Source: Paenibacillus sp. Soil766 (GTDB taxonomy: Bacteria > Bacillota > Bacilli > Paenibacillales > NBRC-103111). Taken from it: a stretch of 64,000 nt of DNA. The stretch spans positions 188,147-252,146 of the forward strand of contig NZ_LMSJ01000023.1 of NCBI RefSeq assembly GCF_001428105.1, given 5' to 3'. A program made the position numbers and the translations under genes. Of this stretch, positions 53,511-61,872 are shown piece after piece (the first letter of the stretch is position 1; every line of letters begins with the position of its first letter). The notes under the pieces are model-generated. The model was not told where the DNA came from. It worked only from the letters and a program-made list of their open reading frames with translations, and did not search any database.

Positions 53511-53601
53511 TGTTTCTGATTAGTATGGTGATGATAGTGGAATTCGCGCAGAATGCGAGAATATTCTCCTCCATTCGCTCGAGATTTCCACGACTAGACA
53601 C

Positions 53602-53626
53602 AAAAAAACCGCTGAGGCGGTTTTTA
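53602..53626 (-). terminator. Terminator of the 100-aa hypothetical gene
   Basis: AAAAACCGC-tgag-GCGGTTTTT. Confidence 0.85.
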
Positions 53627-53638
53627 CAAACATTTAGC

Positions 53639-53941
53639 TTATGAAATTGAATGATTCGGAATAAATTCACTATGCACGTCGAGCAGCTTTTGGACGAAAA
53701 TCTCAAAGTCTAGTAAATTCGACGAAAATTTGAAATCGGTTACACCCGTGTTGAAATCAATAACCGTTAGGGCAACACGATTAAGGGGGTATTCGGGAAT
53801 GGGATCAGAGGCAAGTGAAATATTTTTGAAAGGAAAAATGGATGTTTCACCGTAGAAACGAAGCACCGTCAAATGATCATCTCTCAATTCCAACGAAATC
53901 TGCTGTTCCGAATCCGTGAAACTCCTGAGTGTACTCATCAT
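53639..53941 (-). CDS. Hypothetical protein, 100 aa
   Basis: Small, strand-rich, slightly acidic protein without signal or membrane segment. It opens MMSTLRSFTDSEQQISLEL, with LTVLRFYGETSIFPFKNISL in the centre and a helical end (DFEIFVQKLLDVHSEF). AGAGGAGGATTGATTT precedes the ATG pair, so it is very likely expressed. It has its own terminator. Family not recognised. Confidence 0.75.
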   Translation of the reverse strand: MMSTLRSFTDSEQQISLELRDDHLTVLRFYGETSIFPFKNISLASDPIPEYPLNRVALTVIDFNTGVTDFKFSSNLLDFEIFVQKLLDVHSEFIPNHSIS

Positions 53942-54042
53942 AAATCAATCCTCCTCTTGTCCTTTATTTTACTCTTATTTTGGAAGATTAAGAAGCCCAA
54001 TTTGTAAATATTGGGTGTTGATCCTACGTCGTTACTATATGC

Positions 54043-54066
54043 AAAAAACCTCGCCAACGGCGAGGT
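54043..54066 (-). terminator. Terminator of the isomerase operon
   Basis: CCTCGCC-gtt-GGCGAGG on the minus strand, followed by TTTTTT. Confidence 0.92.
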
Positions 54067-54076
54067 CCCTACCACT

Positions 54077-54949
54077 TTATTTATACTTTTGAATGAAAGC
54101 AATCGCACTGGCAATATCTTTCTCTGGCTGTGCGCCAACTTCACGCTCAATAGTTAAATAACCCTTGTAGCCAATTTCTTGCAGCGCCGCAAAGTAGCGT
54201 CCGAAATCAACATGCCCTTCACCTAGCGCTAGCTCGCGGTACGTATCGCCGGATGTTGCCGCCTCAGCGATGCTCTCGTGTGACATTGGCTTATAGCCAA
54301 GTGAACCATACACTTCACGCGGATCAGCTTGACGAAGGCGAATGCCGTCCTTCACATGCGTGTGAACGATATAATCTTTCAGCGTATAGACACCTTGAAC
54401 TGGATCATCCCCAGTCACCATTACCATATTCGCTGGGTCAAAGTTAACGGAGACACCTTTGGTGGATAGGTTATCTAGAAAGCTTTTCAAATGCGCCGAC
54501 GTTTCCGGCCCTGTTTCTACGGCGAAATATGCGCCTAAGCTGCTCGCATACACACCCAGTTCTTCACATGCTTGCAGCATCGTTTGATAGATGGGGCCGT
54601 TCCGATCTTCTGGTACAACACCGATGTGCGTCGTCACCACGTTCGAACCCAACTCAACAGCTAGATCAAGAATGCGCTTCGATTTCTCAATTTTTGCTGC
54701 ATTTACAGTTTGATCTTGAAAGCCATGCCCACCTAGATCACCGCACAGGGCTGAGATTTGAAGATCCAATGACGCGATGTAGTCACGTAACTCCTTACGC
54801 GCTCCAGGCGTTAAGTTAGCAGGATCCATCTCTCCAGAAACTGCATAAATCTGGACACCATCGGCGCCAAGCTCTTTCGATTTCTTTAATCCATCTCGTA
54901 GTCCGAGACGCAGGCTATCTACCATTATACCAATTGGATTGATTAGCAT
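54077..54949 (-). CDS. Sugar phosphate isomerase/epimerase family (TIM barrel)
   Basis: 290 residues of the xylose-isomerase-like AP_endonuc_2 fold. Metal-ligand regions are recognisable: FAVETGPE (Glu), VNFDPANMVM (Asp), VHTHVKDG (His and Asp) and YLTIERE (last Glu). Members include inosose dehydratases, keto-sugar epimerases and deglycosylating enzymes. The gene is last in an operon with a second such protein (54983) and a Gfo/Idh/MocA dehydrogenase (55874), an arrangement found in catabolism of inositols and 3-keto sugars. ATG 54949 has AAGGAG 12 bases upstream. Confidence 0.85.
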   Translation of the reverse strand: MLINPIGIMVDSLRLGLRDGLKKSKELGADGVQIYAVSGEMDPANLTPGARKELRDYIASLDLQISALCGDLGGHGFQDQTVNAAKIEKSKRILDLAVELGSNVVTTHIGVVPEDRNGPIYQTMLQACEELGVYASSLGAYFAVETGPETSAHLKSFLDNLSTKGVSVNFDPANMVMVTGDDPVQGVYTLKDYIVHTHVKDGIRLRQADPREVYGSLGYKPMSHESIAEAATSGDTYRELALGEGHVDFGRYFAALQEIGYKGYLTIEREVGAQPEKDIASAIAFIQKYK

Positions 54950-54982
54950 TTCGTATAAACACTCCTTATCGCGAGCTTAGCT

Positions 54983-55843
54983 TTAGTTAATTTCGTCCCA
55001 AATTCTTCGGATATTTTGTAATCCGATCAATGTGCCTCGCTTACACTCTTCCATCCCCTCAAATTCCAGAGAGATGTAACCATCGTAGCCTGAGCTTTTG
55101 ACCACACGCAGAATTTCAGGAATATTCAAATCACCTTGAGCCACAATCGCTCCGCGCAAATAGGTACCGTACGATGACTTGAACCAGCCTTCTCCTGGAT
55201 TCTGATTAGAGGGACGAATGTAGAAATCCTTCACATGAACAATTGAAGCATAAGGAAGATTATTCGTCACCGCGGCAACGGAATCCTCGTCTACACATAC
55301 AAAATTACCTACATCCAAGGTTGTCCGGAAGTTCGCACGATCAACAGCATGGATCAGGGCTTGAACACGTTCACTATGCTGCACGAAGAAGCCGTGATTC
55401 TCAACGCTCGTAACAATCCCAAATTGGTTCGCATAATCAGCAATTTGACGACAAGCTTCTGCTAAACGATCCAAGTTGGCATTGAAATTACGAATCGAGA
55501 GATCCTCACTTCGAGCAACGTCGTGCCGCATTTTGGTAACACCTAATCTAGCAGCAAGATCGACCTCACCCTTCACTCGCTCGATTTCCTGCTGATACTG
55601 TTCCTCTGTCTCAGTTAGGAAATTAGCGCCGATGGCATAATTGGAAATATCAATACCTCGAGCCTGAGCCCTCTCACGAATCGCATCCGCAAGCGCAAAG
55701 TTACCCGGTAAATCATACCCCAATGGTACAATCTCGACATGTTCACCTCCCTGATCCGCAATCCAATCGATGACGTCCATGATCGACATTTCGCCAGACT
55801 TTAACGCCTGATACAAGCTATATGTGCTAACCCCTAACTTCAT
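54983..55843 (-). CDS. Sugar phosphate isomerase/epimerase family (TIM barrel)
   Basis: 286 residues, same fold as the neighbour but a different subgroup. Metal-ligand segments: SVENHGFF (Glu), TTLDVGNFV (Asp), VHVKDFYI (His, Asp) and YISLEFEGME (Glu). GGAGCAGGAGGAACGCAT precedes the ATG. It starts 30 bp after the dehydrogenase gene. A stepwise pathway of oxidation (Gfo/Idh/MocA) then isomerisation or elimination (two TIM-barrel enzymes) is inferred; the substrate is not known. Confidence 0.86.
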   Translation of the reverse strand: MKLGVSTYSLYQALKSGEMSIMDVIDWIADQGGEHVEIVPLGYDLPGNFALADAIRERAQARGIDISNYAIGANFLTETEEQYQQEIERVKGEVDLAARLGVTKMRHDVARSEDLSIRNFNANLDRLAEACRQIADYANQFGIVTSVENHGFFVQHSERVQALIHAVDRANFRTTLDVGNFVCVDEDSVAAVTNNLPYASIVHVKDFYIRPSNQNPGEGWFKSSYGTYLRGAIVAQGDLNIPEILRVVKSSGYDGYISLEFEGMEECKRGTLIGLQNIRRIWDEIN

Positions 55844-55873
55844 ATGCGTTCCTCCTGCTCCGATTCATTCGGG

Positions 55874-56938
55874 CTATAATCTAATTTCTTGACCCTTCGC
55901 TGCGGATTCATAAATACCGCATAGGATTTTCATGATTTCAAGACCATCTTCAACCGGACTAATCGGCGTCTCACCAGTTTGGCAGCAAGCTACGAAATGA
56001 TTGATTTCATTTTGAAAAGCGCTGTTGATATCGATCGATTTGTTATTGATCTGTGGCGTCACATTCGTAATCGTATCCAAAATCTCCGTTACGAGCACAA
56101 TTTCAGGCTCTAGCTCAACGCCGCCTTTATCACCATAGAGCTTGATAGTGATTTCATCCTTCTTAGCATGAAGTGTGAAACTAACGTCCACCATGAGGGA
56201 AGCCCCATTGTCAAAACGGATCAACACATTCGCCAAATCCTCAACGGTATTGCGTTCTGCATCATAATCCGCTGCTTTATAAAAGGATAAGTTTTTCACA
56301 TTTTTCCGATTACCAAGCTTGTTATACGTATGTCCGCTCACCGCTACTGGCTTCGGCTTGCCCATTAAGTACCAACACACATCAATGACGTGTACGCCAA
56401 TATCAATCAACGGTCCGCCGCCAGAGCGCTCAACATCCGAGAACCAACCGCCTGGATTACCTAATCGACGAAGGCAAGAGGCTTTCGCATAATAAATCTC
56501 ACCTAATTGACCATTATCTATAAAATGCTTCACTAGCTGAGCATTCGTATCATATCTTCTCACAAATCCAACTTGTAGAATCTTCCCTGTTTTATGAACT
56601 GCGTCTTGTATACGGATAGCTTCTTCTACGGACTTGCATAGCGGCTTCTCAACCAACACATGCTTGCCAGCATGAAGAGCAGCGATACTGATCTCGGCAT
56701 GCGTATTGTTCCATGTACAAATGCTCACAGCGTCAATCTCAGGGTTAGCCAATAGCTCGTTATAATCGGTATAAATGTTCGCAATGTCATATTTCTCTGC
56801 TTTCGCGGCTGCTCGTTCACGATTAAGGTCACAGACAGCGACAATAACAGCATCCTCTGATTTCGTATATGACGCAAAGTGCAAATCTGAAATTGAACCT
56901 GCACCGATAACACCAATTCTCAATTTGTTTATGCTCAT
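55874..56938 (-). CDS. Gfo/Idh/MocA family oxidoreductase
   Basis: 354 residues. NAD-binding IGVIGAGSISDLHFASY, catalytic-lysine motif VEKPLCKS and GGGPLIDIGVHVIDVCWYLM are all canonical. It should oxidise a polyol or the 3-OH of a glycoside. AAAGGAGGCTGGAATGTGCA precedes ATG 56938. First gene of the three-gene operon with the two isomerases. It is clearly related to the protein at 30801, less so to that at 3255. Confidence 0.9.
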   Translation of the reverse strand: MSINKLRIGVIGAGSISDLHFASYTKSEDAVIVAVCDLNRERAAAKAEKYDIANIYTDYNELLANPEIDAVSICTWNNTHAEISIAALHAGKHVLVEKPLCKSVEEAIRIQDAVHKTGKILQVGFVRRYDTNAQLVKHFIDNGQLGEIYYAKASCLRRLGNPGGWFSDVERSGGGPLIDIGVHVIDVCWYLMGKPKPVAVSGHTYNKLGNRKNVKNLSFYKAADYDAERNTVEDLANVLIRFDNGASLMVDVSFTLHAKKDEITIKLYGDKGGVELEPEIVLVTEILDTITNVTPQINNKSIDINSAFQNEINHFVACCQTGETPISPVEDGLEIMKILCGIYESAAKGQEIRL

Positions 56939-57070
56939 TGCACATTCCAGCCTCCTTTAAATAACTACCACTTAAAGTTAACATGCTTTGGACATAGCGA
57001 GAATACCTAAGATAAGCAGCTCCATGGACTATATGTTCAAAATTCTCCCGTGGAAGTTACCATTTTCCTC

Positions 57071-58039
57071 TCATGGTATTAGTACAATTTTGCCTGTACT
57101 CCGTCTACTCTCGAGTAAGCGATGGGCTTCAGCGCCATCCTTCAGTGAGAACATCGTCAGTGTATCCAGTTTCAGACTCCCCTCACGAAGTGCTCCTAAC
57201 AAAACATTCGCTCGACGGATCCGATTCTCTAGGCTAGTTACGTGATTCCAGAGGTCACCACCGGTTAAGGTCTTGGACGTATCCATCAGCATTCTTGGAT
57301 CCACAGGTGTTGGGTCACCTCCTGCCATTCCATAGAAAACGACAGTCCCCCTCGTTCTTACCGCAGCGAAGCTGTCAGATAAGGTGGACCCAACAGAATC
57401 ATAAGCTACCTGGACACCTTCTTTTTCATGAGAACACTTCAACACTTCCTGGACCCAGTCCGCAGAATAGAGGAAGACTTCGTCTGCACCCGCGGTTAAC
57501 GCGACATGCTTTTTAGCCTCGGATGAGGTGAGTCCGATCACCTTTGCACCTTTACTTTTGCACAATTGGATCAAAAGCTGACCCACACCGCCCGCAGCGG
57601 CATGGATCAGAACTTCATCGCCAGCATGGACGCGATAGCTGTCGTTCACCAAGTAATGCGCACTCATGCCTTGCAGTAGCAGACCAGCTGCATGTTCAAA
57701 TGAGATGTCCGCAGGCAGCGGAATCGCACGATCTACAGGAACTGTGATTAGCTCTGCATTAGCAAATGGGACGTCAGCAAACGCGATCCGATCGCCGATC
57801 TGAATATGCTGAATGTGCTCAGGCACCCACTCGACGACCCCGGCACCTTCATACCCAAGAATATACGGCGGATTACCAGCCAAATGATAATTTCCTTTGC
57901 GACGATAGATATCTGCAAAATTAAGACCTATCGCTCTCGTCCTAACCAGAATTTGATCCCCATTTACCGTAGGGTCTGGAATTTCTTTATATTGAAGAAC
58001 TTCGGGACCGCCGAATTGTTCGAAGATTAATGCTTTCAT
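57071..58039 (-). CDS. NADPH:quinone oxidoreductase (MDR family, zinc-free)
   Basis: 322 residues. The front half starts MKALIFEQFGGPEVLQYKEI and has RAIGLNFADIYRRKGNY, which lacks the catalytic zinc ligands and is typical of QOR. The NADP loop is AAAGGVGQLLIQLCKSKGA. VAYDSVGSTLSDS and GTVVFYGMAGG are landmarks. It reduces quinones or enones with NADPH. GGGAGGTCACTT precedes the ATG. It stands alone between the sugar operon and the GGDEF-EAL gene. Confidence 0.9.
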   Translation of the reverse strand: MKALIFEQFGGPEVLQYKEIPDPTVNGDQILVRTRAIGLNFADIYRRKGNYHLAGNPPYILGYEGAGVVEWVPEHIQHIQIGDRIAFADVPFANAELITVPVDRAIPLPADISFEHAAGLLLQGMSAHYLVNDSYRVHAGDEVLIHAAAGGVGQLLIQLCKSKGAKVIGLTSSEAKKHVALTAGADEVFLYSADWVQEVLKCSHEKEGVQVAYDSVGSTLSDSFAAVRTRGTVVFYGMAGGDPTPVDPRMLMDTSKTLTGGDLWNHVTSLENRIRRANVLLGALREGSLKLDTLTMFSLKDGAEAHRLLESRRSTGKIVLIP

Positions 58040-58097
58040 AAGTGACCTCCCAGGCTTAATTAACCGTTGTTATTTTATCATAACCGATTACAGAACC

Positions 58098-58141
58098 AAA
58101 AAAAGTGCCCCCAAACGCTCAACAGCGAATGAAGACACTTG
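58098..58141 (-). terminator. Terminator of the GGDEF-EAL gene
   Basis: On the minus strand AAGTGTC...GGCACTT with inner CGCTGTTGAGCG, then a run of seven T residues. Confidence 0.65.
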
Positions 58142-58145
58142 AAAA

Positions 58146-59792
58146 TTACCGATTTATAATCTCTAGGTGGGTAGGTAGATCCATATAAGGCATAGGCTTA
58201 TTAATGTAATAGCCCTGAATGCCCCAGCACTGCATGTCGGCGAGCATTTGGAAATGATCACTTGTTTCGATGCCTTCTGCGACAACCAATAAATTCAGAG
58301 CCTTCGCCATGGCTAGAATAGCCGCAATTAATGGCACATTGCCATCTGAGATGAAAACGCGATCAATTTTCAGCTTATCAATCGGCAGATGCGTTAGCAT
58401 ACTTAATGATGAATATCCCGTTCCAAAATCATCCAATGCGATGGTAAAGCCTGCATGTCGCAGCTTCCCCAGAATGAGTTGTACTTCTTGCAGCGAGTGC
58501 AAAGTCGTACTTTCTGTAATCTCAAGTTCCATGGCGGTTGGGTCTACCCCTTCCTCTTGCAATATTTGCAAGACTTGGGCAACAAAATTCAATTCATTGA
58601 GTTGGATGCGTGAGATATTGACGGATATTTTGAACGAAGGATCGTAAACAGACTTTAATTGATGCCAATCTTTACAGGCTTGACGAATAACCCAGTAGCC
58701 GATAGGCACAATAAGCCCTGTTTTCTCAGCTATTGGAATAAAGTCACCTGGCTGTATGTACCCGCCATTCTCGCAATGCCATCTTAAGAGCGCTTCCGCA
58801 CCAATCGCCTTTGCTGATGCTGGATTATAAATAAGCTGATAATGCAAAAGAAGTTCATCCTTATCCATCGCTTGCGAAAGTGCTAACTCGTGGATGAAAT
58901 TCTCGACATGATCGTATTTTGAAGATGCTTCATACAAATGATAGCGTTTGCGACCCGTTCCCTTGGCTGTGTACAAAGCTATATCCGCTTGCTTTAGCAG
59001 ATCTTGAATCGTTTCATCATGCTTACGCTCGGCAATCCCGATACTCACATTCACTTTAACTGCATGTTCATCTACACGGAACGGTTCATGGAACAGCTCG
59101 CTCAACTGCTCCGCCGTCTCTTTAATGTGGGCAGAAGGAATGGAATCCACAACTACGAATTCATCACCGCCTAAGCGCACAAGCGTATAACGACTATCTC
59201 CAAACACCTCGATTAGTCGACAAGCGACTTCAACAAGTACCGAGTCTCCAGCCTGATGGCCGAAAGTATCATTTATATTTTTGAAATTATCCAAATCCAT
59301 TAAATAAATCGTAGGCGGCTCCAATACATGCTCGAGTAAATATCTCCGATTGAACAGGTTAGAGAGATCATCTTGATAAGCATAATTGTACAGCGTATTC
59401 TCATGCAGTTTGCGCTCAGTAATATCCCGAGTCACGGAAAAAATAAAACTAGCATTCCCATGCTCATCCAATATAGGCGTTAAAATGCTCTCGCCGCTTA
59501 CAGTCCCATTAGGTAATTTAACGCCATCCTCGTATCGAATCGTTCGACGTTCATCGACTACTCTGGCATATTTATTATATAAGTAATTTGCCATACAGCT
59601 CGAATTCGATTCAAAAAAAGTTGTTCCCATTTGTTCCATCGTGATTCCACTAAATTTCGTTGCGGCATTATTAACGTAGTAATACGTGATCTCCGCACCT
59701 GTCACTTTCATAATGTAAATAGAGTCTTCAATATCATCCAGCATCATTTGCAGTAAATTCAAATCCAATGTTGTCGTTGCAGGAATTGTCAT
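58146..59792 (-). CDS. PAS-GGDEF-EAL cyclic di-GMP enzyme
   Basis: 548 residues. A PAS sensor (about 10-120) ends FSVTRDITERKLHE; a diguanylate cyclase domain has VRLGGDEFVVV; the EAL phosphodiesterase domain has GAEALLRW, LELEITEST, ALDDFGTGYSSL, KIDRVFIS and VVAEGIET, so the key metal and catalytic residues appear intact. There is no RxxD inhibitory site in the usual place. No membrane segments, so it is cytoplasmic. It may make or break c-di-GMP; with both domains apparently intact, the net direction cannot be told. AAAGGAGTCCTACGG precedes the ATG. No c-di-GMP target gene is seen nearby. Confidence 0.93.
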   Translation of the reverse strand: MTIPATTTLDLNLLQMMLDDIEDSIYIMKVTGAEITYYYVNNAATKFSGITMEQMGTTFFESNSSCMANYLYNKYARVVDERRTIRYEDGVKLPNGTVSGESILTPILDEHGNASFIFSVTRDITERKLHENTLYNYAYQDDLSNLFNRRYLLEHVLEPPTIYLMDLDNFKNINDTFGHQAGDSVLVEVACRLIEVFGDSRYTLVRLGGDEFVVVDSIPSAHIKETAEQLSELFHEPFRVDEHAVKVNVSIGIAERKHDETIQDLLKQADIALYTAKGTGRKRYHLYEASSKYDHVENFIHELALSQAMDKDELLLHYQLIYNPASAKAIGAEALLRWHCENGGYIQPGDFIPIAEKTGLIVPIGYWVIRQACKDWHQLKSVYDPSFKISVNISRIQLNELNFVAQVLQILQEEGVDPTAMELEITESTTLHSLQEVQLILGKLRHAGFTIALDDFGTGYSSLSMLTHLPIDKLKIDRVFISDGNVPLIAAILAMAKALNLLVVAEGIETSDHFQMLADMQCWGIQGYYINKPMPYMDLPTHLEIINR

Positions 59793-60078
59793 CCGTAGGA
59801 CTCCTTTATCCGAATAACCTAAGCTATTTGCCCTTAATAGGCCTATTGTACTATCTATTCGACATAGTTCTTTGGTATCCCTTCCTAAAGTTCTACAATC
59901 TTTCTTCTATTGGTGTAGGGGATCGAATAGTTAACACCGAAGGGAGATCAAAAGCTGCCATCAAAACAATCGTTTTGTGCTATTCATAATCGTTTTACCT
60001 CCTTATTCGAAAGTGCCGAGAAGCTTACAATTACCTTATGCAAGTAATATAAGCTAGCAAATATGGGAGGTTACACGC

Positions 60079-60843
60079 ATGATAACTAAAGGGAACCCAT
60101 TCTCACTCAGTCAATATGTCAACGAAGGTTATAGCGGTCCTATGCAGGGACTATCACTTGAGGAATCCGAATTGTACTATAACCGTTTTTTCGAAGTAAT
60201 TGAACAGAATAAATTCGAACCAGGTCCTACCAAAATGAATCTGTCCGCCTGGCATCAACGGCATCATTGGGCCTATACGCTAGCTACGCACCCAAGTATC
60301 GTTAACGCGATGAAGCAGATTCTCGGAGATGACTTGGTGCTGTGGGCCATGCACTTCTGGTACAAAGAGCCTAATAATGATAAATTCATCCCATGGCACC
60401 AGGATATCAATTATTGGCCAATGGAACCAGCGATCAATGCAACAGCATGGGTGAGCTTAGGGTGGTCGATTCGTGAAAATGGGTGTCTTCGCGTGATTCC
60501 TGGCACACACATGTCAATCGTTGAGCATGTTTCGACGGGAACTGATCAAAGTGCTTTTGAGCAAGGCTTGCCAGCGGAATCAATCGATGAATCGTTAGCG
60601 ATAGATCTTGAGATGTCACCGGGTCAGATTGCCTTCTTCAATGAAGCTACCTTTCATGGTTCTGAAAATAACACATCGAATATACCGCGTGTAGCCTTTT
60701 CAGTTCGCTATACAACGCCTGAGGTCAAGTTCAAAATCGACGAATGGGGCGGCGATACATCGCGTATCCGCACTTTCCTAGTCAATGGTGAGGATCGGTT
60801 AAACCGCAACGAAGAAATTAAGGGCGTCGTGCCTCAGGATTAA
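60079..60843 (+). CDS. Phytanoyl-CoA dioxygenase (PhyH) family protein
   Basis: 254 residues. The iron ligands of this Fe(II)/2-oxoglutarate group are H107 and D109 (WHQD) and H193 (FHGSENN), and R204 would bind 2-oxoglutarate. These enzymes hydroxylate diverse small molecules. ATGGGAGGTTACACGC precedes the ATG. An AraC regulator follows on the same strand 105 bp later. Substrate unknown; the surrounding glycan genes do not settle it. Confidence 0.88.
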   Translation: MITKGNPFSLSQYVNEGYSGPMQGLSLEESELYYNRFFEVIEQNKFEPGPTKMNLSAWHQRHHWAYTLATHPSIVNAMKQILGDDLVLWAMHFWYKEPNNDKFIPWHQDINYWPMEPAINATAWVSLGWSIRENGCLRVIPGTHMSIVEHVSTGTDQSAFEQGLPAESIDESLAIDLEMSPGQIAFFNEATFHGSENNTSNIPRVAFSVRYTTPEVKFKIDEWGGDTSRIRTFLVNGEDRLNRNEEIKGVVPQD

Positions 60844-60948
60844 ACGAATTCAGTGCCTCCTCTGCACCCAACATGTGTATCGTTTAGTTGAGACGAGCAT
60901 GATAGAATAATAGGAAATGACGAGATCCGTGGTGCGGAGGGATGCGCA

Positions 60949-61779
60949 ATGAATTCTTTGCAGATGATGATCGAAGCGCTAGAAATCCGATTTCTGCATA
61001 TTACACAGTATCAACTAGATTATCGTTGGCAAGGCAAAGAGCGCAGATTACGTCACTGTGTAATGTGGTATGTGCATCAAGGAAGCTTCCAACTCGATAT
61101 TGATCAATCTTCCTTTCGGTGCAAAGAAGGTCAAATCATCATTCTGCCTGCTCATAGCTTGATTAGCTTTCACGCCATTTCGGATGAGTTATTGCTAACT
61201 AGCATTAATTTCGATGCCGAAATCTCCTTAGTCAGCAACCGCAGTTGGTTACAGCTTCTGAATCTTCCGAATGTATATGAGGATCAGACTAACAGGGTAG
61301 AACGTATTGTCCTCGAGATGCTTATTCCTGAGAATGATGCGACAGCTTATGTGCATTTACTGCAGCAGTCTTCATTGCTTCGCATATTATATGAGCTGCT
61401 GAATCATGGAGATGTGACGGAGATGAGCTCCAGTTATTCACACTTGGATAAGCGAATCCATACGATCATCCATTTTCTACATTCGCATCCACAACTGATG
61501 CCTGAAATTAAGGAGCTGGCGGAGCTGGTTCAGCTGAGTGATTCTCATTTGCGTAAATTGTTTATCAAACAAACCGGGCAGGCACCGCTTCATTTCGTAC
61601 ACAGCATCAAAATTGAACAAGCCAAAAAGCTCCTCGCTACTAGCGTGAAGCCGATTTCTCAAATATCTTATGAGCTTGGTGTTGAGAATGCGAACTATTT
61701 CTCTCGTATGTTCAAAATCAAAACCAGCCTAACCCCACTGCAGTATCGGCAGCAATTCGGGCTGTGGTTGAACGATTAG
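60949..61779 (+). CDS. AraC-family transcriptional regulator
   Basis: 276 residues. The cupin-type N-terminus (MWYVHQGSFQLDIDQ, then IILPAHSLISFHAI) is followed by the paired helix-turn-helix region (IKELAELVQLSDSHLRKLFI and ISQISYELGVENANYFSRMF). GTGCGGAGGGATGCGCA precedes ATG 60949. It lies between the PhyH gene and the convergent heparinase-like gene and may control either. Confidence 0.87.
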   Translation: MNSLQMMIEALEIRFLHITQYQLDYRWQGKERRLRHCVMWYVHQGSFQLDIDQSSFRCKEGQIIILPAHSLISFHAISDELLLTSINFDAEISLVSNRSWLQLLNLPNVYEDQTNRVERIVLEMLIPENDATAYVHLLQQSSLLRILYELLNHGDVTEMSSSYSHLDKRIHTIIHFLHSHPQLMPEIKELAELVQLSDSHLRKLFIKQTGQAPLHFVHSIKIEQAKKLLATSVKPISQISYELGVENANYFSRMFKIKTSLTPLQYRQQFGLWLND

Positions 61780-61787
61780 GATAGTAA

Positions 61788-61850
61788 AACCTACAGTTAA
61801 TTCGGGCTGATCTCTGCTTTATCAGCTGATACCCAAGAATGCTGTAGGTT
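61788..61850. terminator. Possible bidirectional terminator
   Basis: AACCTACAG and CTGTAGGTT arms enclose a second potential stem (GGGCTGAT with ATCAGCTGAT) between convergent genes. The T tract is poor. Confidence 0.5.
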
Positions 61851-61872
61851 CTCCATCTAATTACCCTCGAGT

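Noticed and set aside
59793..60078. Riboswitch or attenuator upstream of the PhyH gene
   Set aside because: Only a weak AAAAC/GTTTT inverted pair was seen; no known riboswitch core could be recognised.
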